This document shows, piece by piece, positions 42,923 through 50,844 of a stretch of DNA of 64,000 nucleotides (position 1 is the first letter of the stretch; every line of letters starts with the position of its first letter). The notes beneath the pieces were generated by a model. The model was not told the DNA's origin. It worked only from the letters and a program-made list of their open reading frames with translations, and did not search any database. Source of the stretch: Kineococcus aurantiacus (GTDB lineage: Bacteria > Actinomycetota > Actinomycetes > Actinomycetales > Kineococcaceae); contig NZ_JACCBB010000001.1 in the NCBI RefSeq assembly GCF_013409345.1, positions 310,001 through 374,000 of the forward strand, read 5' to 3'. The position numbers were made by a program, and so were the translations under genes.

Positions 42923-43437
42923 TGCGCACCTCCAGGTTGCTGCTGACCGTTCTTGCGCACGAGTTCCTCCACCTGCTCCGCGAACCTGGCGCCCTCGGCG
43001 GGGTGCCGCGGTTTGATCCCTGTGTCCACCACGCGCTCCCCCAGCTTCCACCGGAGGACCACGAGGCCCTTCTCCTTGCCCATCCACTTGCCGACCATGC
43101 CCGGGCCGTGCCCGACCCCGACGATGTCGGCGGTGGGGATGACGAACGACCGGGCGCCCTCGCGCAGCAGCCCGACGCCCTCGGGGACGAACCCCAGCGC
43201 GACGGCGCTGCGGGTCCCCAGGCCGTGGGCGGCGATGCGGTCGAGGGCGTTCTCGGCGTCCGTCGTCGAGACGTAGACCCCCTCCAGGGAGTCCGTCAGG
43301 TCCTTCCAGTCCCGTGCGCCGACCGGGCGCGGGAACTCCTGCCGCTGGCGCAGGGCCCGGCCGCGGTAGCCCATGAAGGCCATGCGCCACAGCAGCAGCA
43401 GGGCCAGGACCAGGACGACGACGGCGAGCCACCTCAC
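42919..43437 (-). CDS. PH-like membrane protein of the pyrimidine operon
   Basis: A 172-residue protein with one N-terminal membrane anchor ([19 protein letters not shown]) and a soluble part containing [22 protein letters not shown] split across a beta-rich domain, then [19 protein letters not shown] and [16 protein letters not shown]. Actinobacterial pyr operons regularly carry such a protein between pyrC and carA (annotated as PH domain or transporter). The function is unknown; the conserved position suggests a membrane-linked role in pyrimidine metabolism. It is coupled on both sides by GTGA overlaps. Confidence 0.8.
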   Translation of the reverse strand: MRWLAVVVLVLALLLLWRMAFMGYRGRALRQRQEFPRPVGARDWKDLTDSLEGVYVSTTDAENALDRIAAHGLGTRSAVALGFVPEGVGLLREGARSFVIPTADIVGVGHGPGMVGKWMGKEKGLVVLRWKLGERVVDTGIKPRHPAEGARFAEQVEELVRKNGQQQPGGAQ

Positions 43438-44726
43438 GGCTGCACCAGCTCCGCGTCCAGCACCGTCGGGCGTCCGCGCAGGAACGTGGCGACGACCCGG
43501 CCCGGCAGCTCCATCCCCCGGAACGGGGAGTTGCGGCCCGCCGTGGCCATCGCCTCGGGCACGACGGTCCAGCGCGCGGCCGGGTCGACGAGCACGAGGT
43601 TCGCGGCCGAGCCGACCGCCAGCGGCTGCCCGTGCCCGGCCAGGCGCCCGATGCGCGCCGGGGCGTGCGACATGCGCTCCGCCAGGGTGTCCCAGCCGAT
43701 GAGGCCGGTGTCGACCATGGTGTGCTGCACGACGCTGAGGGCGGTCTCCAGCCCCGTCATGCCCATGGCCGCGGCCGACCACTCGCAATCCTTGGCCTCC
43801 ACCGGGTGCGGGGCGTGGTCGGTGGCGACGACGTCGATGGTGCCGTCGGCCAGGCCCTCGCGGACGGCCTCGACGTCGGCCTGCGTGCGCAGCGGCGGGT
43901 TGACCTTGTAGACGGGGTCGTAGCCGCGGACGAGCTCGTCGGTCAGCAGCAGGTGGTGCGGGGTGACCTCGGCGGTGACCTGGACCCCGCGCTGCTTGGC
44001 CCAGCGGACGATCTCGACCGACCCCTTGGTCGACAGGTGGCACACGTGCAGCCGGGACCCGACGTGGTCGGCGAGCAGCACGTCGCGGGCGATGATCGCC
44101 TCCTCGGCCACGCTGGGCCAGCCGCGCAGCCCCAGGACCGCGCTGACGGTGCCCTCGTTCATCTGCGCGTCCTCGGTCAGGCGCGGTTCCTGGGCGTGCT
44201 GGGCGATGACGCCGTCGAAGGCCTTGACGTACTCCAGGGCACGGCGCATGAGGACGGCGTCGGAGACGCAGTGCCCGTCGTCGGAGAAGACCCGCACACC
44301 GGCGCGGGAGTCGGCCATCGCGCCCAGCTCGGCCAGCTGCCGGCCGGCCAGGCCCACCGTGACGGCGCCGACGGGGCGGACGTCGGCCCAGCCGGCCTCC
44401 TCGCCCAGGCGCTGGACCTGCTCGACGACGCCGGCGGTGTCGGCGACGGGGAAGGTGTTGGCCATGGCGAACACGGACGTGTAGCCGCCGCGGGCGGCCG
44501 AGCGGGTGCCGGACTCGACGGTCTCGGCGTCCTCGCGGCCCGGTTCGCGCAGGTGGGTGTGCAGGTCGACCAGGCCCGGCAGGGCGAGCAGGCCCGTGCC
44601 GTCGACGACGGCGGCGCCCTCGGCGGACAGGCCGGGGCCGACCTCGGCGACGACGCCGTCGCGCAGCAGCAGGTCGGTGGGCTCACCGCCCAGCGGTCGG
44701 ACGTTCTGGACGAGGGTGGTGTTCAC
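43434..44726 (-). CDS. pyrC: Dihydroorotase (class I)
   Basis: Cyclises carbamoyl aspartate to dihydroorotate. The 430-residue amidohydrolase has the metal motif [52 protein letters not shown] (His ligands), [12 protein letters not shown] and [14 protein letters not shown] (catalytic Asp). Length and motifs fit the class I, PyrB-associated form. The GTG start overlaps the pyrB stop (GTGA). Confidence 0.97.
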   Translation of the reverse strand: MNTTLVQNVRPLGGEPTDLLLRDGVVAEVGPGLSAEGAAVVDGTGLLALPGLVDLHTHLREPGREDAETVESGTRSAARGGYTSVFAMANTFPVADTAGVVEQVQRLGEEAGWADVRPVGAVTVGLAGRQLAELGAMADSRAGVRVFSDDGHCVSDAVLMRRALEYVKAFDGVIAQHAQEPRLTEDAQMNEGTVSAVLGLRGWPSVAEEAIIARDVLLADHVGSRLHVCHLSTKGSVEIVRWAKQRGVQVTAEVTPHHLLLTDELVRGYDPVYKVNPPLRTQADVEAVREGLADGTIDVVATDHAPHPVEAKDCEWSAAAMGMTGLETALSVVQHTMVDTGLIGWDTLAERMSHAPARIGRLAGHGQPLAVGSAANLVLVDPAARWTVVPEAMATAGRNSPFRGMELPGRVVATFLRGRPTVLDAELVQP

Positions 44727-45682
44727 GCGTCCCCTCCCGGGAGCTCGCCGGCCAGCAACAGGTAGAGGACCGCCATCCGGACGGCGACGCCGTTGCCGAC
44801 CTGCTCGACGATGGTGGAGCGGGCCGAGTCGGCGGCGTCGGCGGAGATCTCCAGGCCGCGGTTCATCGGGCCGGGGTGCATGACGATCGTGTGGTCGGGC
44901 AGGACCGCCAGCCGCTCGCGGCCCAGGCCGTAGCGGCGGCTGTACTCGCGCGCGGAGGGGAAGAAGGACCCCTTCGCGGCGTCCATCCGCTCGGCCTGCA
45001 CCCGCAGCATCATCACCGCGTCGGGTTCGGTGCGCAGGAGCGTGGCGTCGAGGTCGTGGGAGGTGGCGCACGGCCACTGCTCGACCCCGACGGGCAGCAG
45101 CGTCGGCGGGGCCACGAGCGTGACGTGGGCACCCAGGGTGTGCAGCAGCAGGACGTTCGAGCGCGCCACCCGGGAGTGCAGGACGTCGCCGACGACGACG
45201 ACCCGGGCCCCGGCCAGGTCGCCGCGGCCCTGCTTGAGGTGCCGGCGCATCGTGTAGGCGTCGAGCAGGGCCTGGGTGGGGTGCTCGTGGGTGCCGTCGC
45301 CGGCGTTGACCACGGCCCCCCGCGTCCAGCCGGCGTGCGCGAGGCGGTGCGGGGCGCCGGAGGAGCCGTGCCGGACGACGACGGCGTCGGCGCCCATGGC
45401 CTCCAGGGTCAGCGCGGTGTCCTTCAGGCTCTCGCCCTTGGAGACGCTGGAGCCCTTGGCCGAGAAGTTGATGACGTCGGCGGACAGCCGCTTGGCGGCG
45501 GCCTCGAAGGAGGTCCGGGTCCGCGTGGAGTCCTCGAAGAAGAGGTTGACGACGGTGCGCCCGCGCAGGGTGGGCAGCTTCTTGATCTCCCGGCGCTGGG
45601 TGGCGGCCATCTCCTCGGCGACGTCGAGGACGTGGACGGCGCCGTCGCGGTCGAGGTCGGCGGCCGACAGCAGGTGGCGCAT
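44723..45682 (-). CDS. pyrB: Aspartate carbamoyltransferase catalytic subunit
   Basis: Condenses carbamoyl phosphate with aspartate. The 319-residue protein has [19 protein letters not shown] (carbamoyl phosphate loop), [45 protein letters not shown] and [13 protein letters not shown]. No pyrI is present, so it is the PyrC-associated, unregulated type. The ATG shares one base with the pyrR stop (TGATG). Confidence 0.97.
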   Translation of the reverse strand: MRHLLSAADLDRDGAVHVLDVAEEMAATQRREIKKLPTLRGRTVVNLFFEDSTRTRTSFEAAAKRLSADVINFSAKGSSVSKGESLKDTALTLEAMGADAVVVRHGSSGAPHRLAHAGWTRGAVVNAGDGTHEHPTQALLDAYTMRRHLKQGRGDLAGARVVVVGDVLHSRVARSNVLLLHTLGAHVTLVAPPTLLPVGVEQWPCATSHDLDATLLRTEPDAVMMLRVQAERMDAAKGSFFPSAREYSRRYGLGRERLAVLPDHTIVMHPGPMNRGLEISADAADSARSTIVEQVGNGVAVRMAVLYLLLAGELPGGDA

Positions 45683-46251
45683 CAGCCCACCCCCCCGGTC
45701 AGGACCACGGCGTCGCGGCCGTCGAGCTCGTCGAGGAGCACGCCCACGCGCTCGGCCGAGGAGGTCGGCAGGTTCTTGCCGACGTGGTCGGCGCGGATGG
45801 GCAGCTCGCGGTGGCCGCGGTCGACGAGGACGGCCAGCCGCACCGCGCGCGGGCGGCCGAGGTCGTTGAGGGCGTCCAGGGCCGCGCGGATGGTGCGGCC
45901 GGAGTACAGCACGTCGTCGACGAGGACCACGACCTTGTCGTCGATGCCGCCGGCGGGCAGCTCGGTCGGCAGCAGGGTCCGCGTGGGGTGCCGGCGCAGG
46001 TCGTCGCGGTACATGGTCACGTCGAGCGAGCCGGTCGGCACGACGGTGCCCTCGACGTCGGCGAGCCGGGCCGCGAGCCGGCGGGCCAGCGGGACGCCGC
46101 GGGTGGGGATGCCGAGCAGGACGAGGTCGTCCGCTCCCTTGTTCGTCTCCAGCAGCTCGTGCGCGATGCGCGTCACGGCCCGGGAGATGTCGGCGCTCTC
46201 GAGGAGCACCCTGGCCGGGTGGCCACCGTGCTGGTCCGGGGCAGCGTTCAC
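45682..46251 (-). CDS. pyrR: PyrR regulator / uracil phosphoribosyltransferase
   Basis: UMP-sensing RNA-binding regulator of the operon with side activity as a uracil phosphoribosyltransferase. The 189-residue protein has [30 protein letters not shown], and the PRPP motif [20 protein letters not shown]. The C-terminal end has [12 protein letters not shown], as in PyrR proteins. Two adjacent GTG codons exist; the one at 46251 has AGGAGG six bases upstream and is preferred over 46254. It heads the pyr operon and should repress it by binding the leader hairpin at 46267-46283. Confidence 0.95.
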   Translation of the reverse strand: MNAAPDQHGGHPARVLLESADISRAVTRIAHELLETNKGADDLVLLGIPTRGVPLARRLAARLADVEGTVVPTGSLDVTMYRDDLRRHPTRTLLPTELPAGGIDDKVVVLVDDVLYSGRTIRAALDALNDLGRPRAVRLAVLVDRGHRELPIRADHVGKNLPTSSAERVGVLLDELDGRDAVVLTGGVG

Positions 46252-46254
46252 CAC

Positions 46255-46300
46255 CGACCTCCTTCCCCGCCTCACGGGACGGATCTTTAAAGGACGTCTC
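46255..46300 (-). promoter_or_regulatory. PyrR-binding RNA element overlapping the pyrR ribosome-binding site
   Basis: The minus-strand leader contains ccgtcccgtgaggcgg (loop sequence UCCCGUGAGGC, fitting the PyrR-binding loop pattern UCCNGNGAGGY) closed by a short stem, followed at once by ggaaggagg, the pyrR Shine-Dalgarno. UMP-bound PyrR holding this hairpin would block ribosome access, as described for mycobacterial PyrR translational repression. Assignment is by motif match and position. Confidence 0.75.
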
Positions 46301-46422
46301 CACCCGACCCTCACCTGACGGTGACGGGACGTGGTGGGCACCCGCGACCCTACAGGAGCACAGTGGTCCCGGTGCCCGGGGGCCGGACACCGGCACAGCG
46401 CTGTCATTGTGAGATCAAACGC

Positions 46423-46435
46423 TCACACGGAGTAA
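46423..46435. promoter_or_regulatory. Candidate BldD-binding box between pyrR and bldD
   Basis: tcacacggagtaa fits the recalled BldD pseudo-palindrome TNACNC(A/T)GNGTNA at every fixed position except the central A/T, which is G. It lies 98 bases upstream of the bldD ATG, consistent with autoregulation. It overlaps a second inverted repeat, tgtgag (46409-46414) and ctcaca (46422-46427), eight-base spaced. Confidence 0.55.
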
Positions 46436-46496
46436 CGGTTTTGGTGCCGAGAGGGTGGTAGATCCTGGGAAACCGGGGGCAGGACGGCAGGTCAGC

Positions 46497-46526
46497 TTGA
46501 CGAAGACGTTCACGCTCCGTGACGAT
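46497..46526 (+). promoter_or_regulatory. Candidate bldD promoter
   Basis: TTGACG (46497-46502) is followed after 18 bases by GACGAT (46521-46526). Transcription would begin about at the A of the bldD ATG (46533), and no ribosome-binding site is visible in between, suggesting a leaderless mRNA. The -10 is weak. Confidence 0.45.
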
Positions 46527-46532
46527 TCTCGT

Positions 46533-47027
46533 ATGGCATCGGACTACTCCCGCGCACTCGGATCGCGCCTTCGCGCCATCCGTACCCAACAGGGGCTGTC
46601 CCTGCACGGCGTCGAAGAGAAGTCCGAGGGACGGTGGAAGGCCGTCGTCGTGGGCTCCTACGAACGCGGCGACCGTGCGGTGACCGTCCAGCGACTGGCT
46701 GAACTGGCGGACTTCTACGGGGTCCCCGTCTCCGCACTGCTCCCCGAAGGCGCCCCGCAGGGCAGCTCCGAGCCGCCGCCGCGGCTCGTGCTCGACCTCG
46801 AGCGCCTCCAGGAGGTCCCCGCCGAGAAGGCCGGCCCCCTGGACCGCTACGCCAAGACCATCCAGTCCCAGCGCGGCGACTACAACGGCCGGGTCCTGTC
46901 GATCCGCGCCGACGACCTGCGCACCCTCGCCGTCATCTACGACGTCCCCGCGACGACGCTGTGCGACGAGTTCATCGCCTGGGGCGTGCTCAACGCCGAC
47001 GCCCGCCGCGCCGTCGAGCACGGCTGA
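46533..47027 (+). CDS. bldD: Developmental regulator BldD (c-di-GMP-dependent repressor)
   Basis: A 164-residue transcription regulator with an N-terminal XRE-type helix-turn-helix (residues 5-75: SRLRAIRTQQGLSLHGVEEK) and a C-terminal c-di-GMP-binding domain. The BldD signature RGD-X8-RXXD is present exactly as RGD at 114-116 and RADD at 125-128, so it should dimerise on tetrameric c-di-GMP. In Streptomyces BldD represses sporulation genes; in a Kineococcus-like host it may govern motility or cell-state switching. It is read divergently from the pyr operon, and a BldD box lies in the shared region. Confidence 0.95.
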   Translation: MASDYSRALGSRLRAIRTQQGLSLHGVEEKSEGRWKAVVVGSYERGDRAVTVQRLAELADFYGVPVSALLPEGAPQGSSEPPPRLVLDLERLQEVPAEKAGPLDRYAKTIQSQRGDYNGRVLSIRADDLRTLAVIYDVPATTLCDEFIAWGVLNADARRAVEHG

Positions 47028-47040
47028 CGGTCACGCACCG

Positions 47041-47072
47041 ACGGCCCGGTCCCCCCGCGGGGGCCGGGCCGT
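47041..47072 (+). terminator. Terminator after bldD
   Basis: acggcccgg and ccgggccgt form a 9-bp stem extended by ccccc/ggggg around a cgc loop, with one bulged T, starting 14 bases past the bldD stop and followed by tct. It is a strong intrinsic terminator. Confidence 0.85.
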
Positions 47073-47106
47073 TCTGCGTCCCGGCCTCGCCCGCGCGGCG
47101 GCGCGG

Positions 47107-47165
47107 GGACGGATCGTTGTGACAGCGCTCGCAGTCATCGCGAGCGTTGTCACAACGATCCGTCC
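47107..47165. repeat. Large hairpin repeat A, left of the DUF559 gene
   Basis: Two 26-base arms (47107-47132 and 47140-47165) are inverted repeats with a single mismatch (a G-T wobble) around a seven-base loop. Each arm contains ggatcgttgtgacARcgct, whose inner cgttgtgacaacg (in one arm) is itself a 13-base palindrome. It is not the bldD terminator, which lies separately at 47041-47072. Immediately right is a 14-bp direct repeat cgtccacagcgcct at 47161 and 47176. Confidence 0.85.
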
Positions 47166-47292
47166 ACAGCGCCTGCGTCCACAGCGCCTCGTTGCGCGGC
47201 TCCGGGGTGCACAGGGCCCGCCGCGAGCGCGTCGTCCACACACCGCCCGCACGACGCTCCACGTCGCAGACGGGCACGACGAGCATGACCGC

Positions 47293-48231
47293 GTGCCACG
47301 CCCCAGAACCTTCGACCCGGCCGACGTCGATGCGCTCCTGCGCCGCCAGGACGGCATCGCGACCCACGCCCAGCTGGTCCAGACGGGAATGACCGTGTCG
47401 ACCATCGCGCGCTGGGCCAACCGGGGCCCCTGGCAGCGGGTCCTGCCGGGGGTCGTGGCCGGCCACCGGGGCACGCTCACGCAACGCCAGCGACGGCTCG
47501 GGGCCCTCGCGTACGCCGGCGTGGACGCGGTCCTCAGCGGTGAGCACGCCATGGACCTGCACGGCACGACCACCGACCGGATCCGGGTCCTCCCGCAGGT
47601 CCTGGTCCTCGTCCCCTGGACGAGGACCAGGCTCTCGTCCGGTTTCGTCACCGTCGAGCGGACCGAACGCCCACCGCGGGTCCAGCTCTGCGCCGGTCTG
47701 CCCACGGCGCCGCCGGCGCGGGCCGCAGCGGATGCCGCACGGCACGGAGCCGACGTCGACCGCGTCCGCGAACTGTTCGGCGCCACGTTGCACCGGGGCC
47801 GCTGCACGCTGGCTGAACTCGTCACCGAGGTGCTGGAAGGACCGACGCAGCGCTCGGCTGCCGCCCGCGCCGTCCTGACCGAGGCGTCGGCGGGAACGCG
47901 CAGCGCGGCGGAGGGCCGGGTCCACCGCGTCGTCGCGAGGTCCTCGCTGCCTCAACCGCTGTGGAACGAGGACGTCGTCGTCGGTGGGCTGTTCGTCGGC
48001 ACGGCGGACGCCTGGTGGCCCGACCTCGGTGTCGCCTTGGAGGTGGACAGCATCCGGTGGCACTCGACCCCGGGCGACCTGCGACGCACCCAGGCGAAGC
48101 AACGCCGGTACGCCGCTGCGGGGGTCCTGCTCCTGACCGTCGCTCCGAGTGACGTCACCCGGGACCCGGCGGGGTTCCTGCGGCAACTGGCCACCACGCT
48201 CGAGGCGGGGGCCAGGCGCCGGAGTGGCTGA
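47293..48231 (+). CDS. AbiEi-type winged-helix / DUF559 endonuclease-like protein
   Basis: A 312-residue protein. The N-terminal part (RRQDGIATHAQLVQTGMTVS, then WANRGPWQRVLPGVV) is the winged-helix domain found in AbiEi-type antitoxin and related actinobacterial proteins. The C-terminal ~90 residues (DLGVALEVDSIRWHSTPGDL, KQRRYAAAGVLLLTV) match the DUF559/Vsr-like endonuclease fold, with the acidic residues (Asp, Glu-x-Asp) and WH motif in place. No AbiEii toxin gene adjoins. It is bracketed by hairpin repeats A and B. Upstream codons are possible, but the GTG at 47293 starts at the domain edge. Cellular role unknown; defence or mobile-element linkage is inference. Confidence 0.75.
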   Translation: MPRPRTFDPADVDALLRRQDGIATHAQLVQTGMTVSTIARWANRGPWQRVLPGVVAGHRGTLTQRQRRLGALAYAGVDAVLSGEHAMDLHGTTTDRIRVLPQVLVLVPWTRTRLSSGFVTVERTERPPRVQLCAGLPTAPPARAAADAARHGADVDRVRELFGATLHRGRCTLAELVTEVLEGPTQRSAAARAVLTEASAGTRSAAEGRVHRVVARSSLPQPLWNEDVVVGGLFVGTADAWWPDLGVALEVDSIRWHSTPGDLRRTQAKQRRYAAAGVLLLTVAPSDVTRDPAGFLRQLATTLEAGARRRSG

Positions 48232-48245
48232 GGAGCGGCTGAGGA

Positions 48246-48300
48246 GCGGATCGTTGTGACAACGCTGCCGATGATCGACAGCGTTGTCACAACGATCCAG
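48246..48300. repeat. Large hairpin repeat B, right of the DUF559 gene
   Basis: Two perfect 20-base arms, ggatcgttgtgacaacgctg (48248-48267) and its complement (48279-48298), surround an 11-base loop; outer bases extend the stem with one bulge. The arm shares ggatcgttgtgacaacgct with repeat A. It lies 15 bases past the DUF559 stop and 22 before the convergent nusB stop, so it could also act as a bidirectional terminator. Confidence 0.85.
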
Positions 48301-48321
48301 CTCCCCGGCGCACCACGCGCC

Positions 48322-48732
48322 TCAGGCGGAAAGCGTCTCCTTCAGGTCCACGATCCGCGCGAGCAGCCCGTTGACGAACTTGGGCGACTCGTCGGTCGAC
48401 AGCTCCTGGGTGATCTCCACGGCCTCGCTGACGGCCACGTGATCGGGCACGTCGGGGGCGTGCAGGACCTCCCAGACGCCGATCCGCAGCACGGCGCGGT
48501 CGACGGCCGGCATCCGGTCGACCGTCCAGCCCATCGAGTACGTCGTGAGGATCTCGTCGATGCGCTCGCGGTGCGCCACCACCCCCTCGACGAGGGTGAC
48601 GGCGTACTCACCGACGGGCGGGTCGGCGCGCTGGATCTTGTCGCGCAGGACGTCCAGCGGGTCGAGCTTGCGCTGGTCGGCCTCGAAGAGGACCTCCAGC
48701 GCGCGCTTGCGCGCCTTGCGGCGGGCCGCCAT
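48322..48732 (-). CDS. nusB: Transcription antitermination factor NusB
   Basis: RNA-binding factor for rRNA antitermination with NusE. The 136-residue all-helical protein has RRKARKRALEVLFEAD at the Arg-rich N-terminus, VEGVVAHRERID, and AVDRAVLRIGVWEVLHA with VSEAVEITQELSTDESPKFV, the NusB signature. The ATG shares one base with the efp stop (TGATG). It is the usual actinobacterial efp-nusB pair. Confidence 0.96.
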   Translation of the reverse strand: MAARRKARKRALEVLFEADQRKLDPLDVLRDKIQRADPPVGEYAVTLVEGVVAHRERIDEILTTYSMGWTVDRMPAVDRAVLRIGVWEVLHAPDVPDHVAVSEAVEITQELSTDESPKFVNGLLARIVDLKETLSA

Positions 48733-49295
48733 CAGTCGTTGACGCGGCCGAGGTAGTCGCCCGTGCGGGTGTCGACCTTGACCTTCGTGCCGGTCTCGAG
48801 GAACAGCGGGACCTGGATCTCGTAGCCGGTCTCGACCGTCGCGGGCTTGGTGCCGCCGGTGGAGCGGTCACCCTGCAGGCCGGGCTCGGTGTAGGTGATC
48901 TCCAGGACGACCGACGTCGGCAGCTCGACGTACAGCGGGGTGCCCTCGTGCGTGGCGACGATCGCCTCGGCGCTCTCGAGCAGGTAGTTGGCCGCGTCAC
49001 CGACGGTCGCCGCGCTGATGTGCAGCTGGTCGTAGGTGGCGGAGTCCATGAAGACGAAGTCCTCGCCGTCCTTGTACAGGTACTGCATGTCGCGCTTGTC
49101 GACCGTCGCGGTCTCGACCTTCGCGCCCGCGTTGAAGGTGCGGTCGACGACCTTGCCGGACAGGACGTTCTTCAGCTTCGTCCGGACGAAGGCACCGCCC
49201 TTGCCGGGCTTCACGTGCTGGAACTCGACCACCGACCAGAGGTTGCCGTCGAGGTTCAGCACGGTGCCGTTCTTCAGGTCGTTCGTCGATGCCAC
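48732..49295 (-). CDS. efp: Translation elongation factor P
   Basis: Rescues ribosomes stalled at polyproline, which is relevant for the Pro-rich proteins encoded here. The 187-residue protein has three beta-barrel domains, the tip loop [15 protein letters not shown] with the lysine that is modified in other bacteria, and the C-terminal [20 protein letters not shown]. The GTG at 49295 starts ASTNDLKNG. No modification genes are nearby. Confidence 0.96.
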   Translation of the reverse strand: MASTNDLKNGTVLNLDGNLWSVVEFQHVKPGKGGAFVRTKLKNVLSGKVVDRTFNAGAKVETATVDKRDMQYLYKDGEDFVFMDSATYDQLHISAATVGDAANYLLESAEAIVATHEGTPLYVELPTSVVLEITYTEPGLQGDRSTGGTKPATVETGYEIQVPLFLETGTKVKVDTRTGDYLGRVND

Positions 49296-49607
49296 GTCGT
49301 CTCTCAGTCCGTCTCTAGTGCGTACTCACTCCCGCCGACCGGGACCGGACGCGGGTTGGGGCGAGAGCATCCTACCGAGGCCCCGCGCGCGGGCCCGCCC
49401 GCAGGCGTGGCGACCGGGTGAGCACCCCCCGTGGCGCGATCACCGTGCGCAGACCGCGCGACGGGGCCCGTTGCGCCGGACGGTGGAGGTGCGCGCGCAC
49501 ACGGGTGGCCCCCGCCCCGCGCCCTCCAGCCGGTCCCCTCCTCGACCCGATCACCTCGTGGTCCGGGGCACCCGGGCGTCCAGGAGTCCTCGAGGAAGGG
49601 GTCGCGG
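49296..49607. other. Divergent intergenic region between efp and the first pilin-like gene
   Basis: About 310 bases with no supported gene. It must hold the efp promoter and that of the pilin-like cluster. tagaga on the minus strand near 49316 is a weak -10 candidate for efp. No clear hairpin or RNA element was seen. Confidence 0.4.
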
Positions 49608-49976
49608 GTGAACGCACCCGGTCGGCACGACGCCGTGCGCCGGCCCCGTCGTGCCCGGGGCACCCTCGTGGGCGCCGCGGTCACCCTCGCCGTCGTGGCC
49701 GCCCTCACCACGGTCCTGGACGACCGGAGCGCCAGCGCCACGGAGGACCTGCGCGGCGACCTGCGCGAGGTGGCGGCGGCCCAGACCCGCTGGAGGGCCG
49801 GCCACGGCAGCTACTCCACGTCCCTGGAGGAGCTGGGGGTCACCCCCGGCCGCGGCGACCTGGCCATCGTCAGCGCCGGCGCGGACGGCTTCTGCGCCGG
49901 GGCGTACGACCGCAGGAGCAGGACGGCGCTGTTCTACGCCCCCGCCACGGGTCTCACCGACCGGGCGTGCTCCTGA
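49608..49976 (+). CDS. Pilin-like membrane protein 1 with C-terminal Cys loop
   Basis: A 122-residue protein with a basic N-terminus, one hydrophobic helix (about residues 19-35, LVGAAVTLAVVAALTTVL) and an extracellular domain. That domain starts DLRGDLREVAAAQTRWRAGHGSYSTSLEELG, written here in two pieces around AAAQ, and ends with DGFCAGAYDRRSR, a beta-strand and a terminal Cys. The layout is that of a small type IV pilin (helix, alpha-1C, beta sheet, disulfide D-region) but without a G|FxxxE prepilin cleavage site. The GTG at 49608 has GAGGAAGGGG upstream. First of three paralogous genes in tandem. Confidence 0.65.
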   Translation: MNAPGRHDAVRRPRRARGTLVGAAVTLAVVAALTTVLDDRSASATEDLRGDLREVAAAQTRWRAGHGSYSTSLEELGVTPGRGDLAIVSAGADGFCAGAYDRRSRTALFYAPATGLTDRACS

Positions 49977-50061
49977 CCGCCGGTGATCCACCCGGGTGAC
50001 ACCCCCTGCACCCCCAGCCCGACCTCGCCGATGAGCGATCCGAGACCACCAGGAGGACAGC

Positions 50062-50790
50062 GTGACCGAACCCCTCACCGACGACCGGCGCACCCCGCTG
50101 CGCGCGGGCGGCGGGTACCTGGAGTCGGCGGTCCCGCGGGGCAGGCACCGCGCGGAGGACCCGGCACCCGAACCGGCCGAGTACGCCGTCCGCGACGTCC
50201 CGGTCCCCGGGCTGGCTCCCGCGCCGCCCCCGCGGGCCGCCGCACCCGTTCGTGAGCCTGTGGCCCAGGCTCCCCGGCCCGAGCCGCCGGCCCCGCCCCG
50301 GCCGACGGCTCCGCGGCGTCCGGCACCCGCCGCGGCGAGCGCCCCGGACTTCTACGGCCCCAGCAGCGGGCGGCCCGTCTTCAGCCCGGGCAACGCCTCC
50401 CCCTTCCACGTCGCCCGCACCGAGGCCGCTCCCCGGCGGGTCGGGCGGAACCCCGTGAGGACGGTGCTGACGTGGGCCGCGGTGCTGGTCGCCGTCGCGA
50501 TCGGCGCGGAGTACGGGTACCCGGTCGTCATGGACCAGGTGCACGCGAAGGAGATCGCGGCGGTTTCCGCCGACCTGCAGGAGGCTGCGGCAGGGCAGGA
50601 CGCGTACCACCGGTTCAACGGCGTGTACGGCGGCGACATCGCTTCCCTCAACCTGCCCGGGACGATCAGCAAGCTGACGGTCGTCACCGCGACGATCGAC
50701 GGCTACTGCCTCAAGGGGCAGAGCCGCACCGGCGGCGTGGTCCGGTACTACTCCCCGGCCCGGGGAGTGACGACGACCCCCTGCGGCTGA
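50062..50790 (+). CDS. Pilin-like membrane protein 2 with long Pro-rich cytoplasmic region
   Basis: A 242-residue protein. Residues 1-125 are a disordered Pro/Ala/Arg-rich stretch, then comes one membrane helix (VLTWAAVLVAVAIGAEYGY, about 136-154). The outside domain resembles its neighbours: VSADLQEAAAGQDAYHRF, a GVYGGDIASL turn, DGYCLKGQSRTGG, VRYYSPARGV and a C-terminal TPCG. The two Cys likely form the same loop as in the partners. The N-terminal region contains short Pro runs (such as APPPR), making EF-P dependence plausible. No prepilin cleavage motif. Confidence 0.65.
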   Translation: MTEPLTDDRRTPLRAGGGYLESAVPRGRHRAEDPAPEPAEYAVRDVPVPGLAPAPPPRAAAPVREPVAQAPRPEPPAPPRPTAPRRPAPAAASAPDFYGPSSGRPVFSPGNASPFHVARTEAAPRRVGRNPVRTVLTWAAVLVAVAIGAEYGYPVVMDQVHAKEIAAVSADLQEAAAGQDAYHRFNGVYGGDIASLNLPGTISKLTVVTATIDGYCLKGQSRTGGVVRYYSPARGVTTTPCG

Positions 50791-50844
50791 CCCCGCAGGA
50801 CCGGCCCCGGCACCCTGGGGCCGCAGCGACGACAGGAGATCCCC

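Noticed and set aside
47119-47292. A 58-codon N-terminal extension of the DUF559 protein starting inside hairpin A
   Set aside because: The added residues come from hairpin and direct-repeat sequence and match no domain. The GTG at 47293 sits at the domain start.
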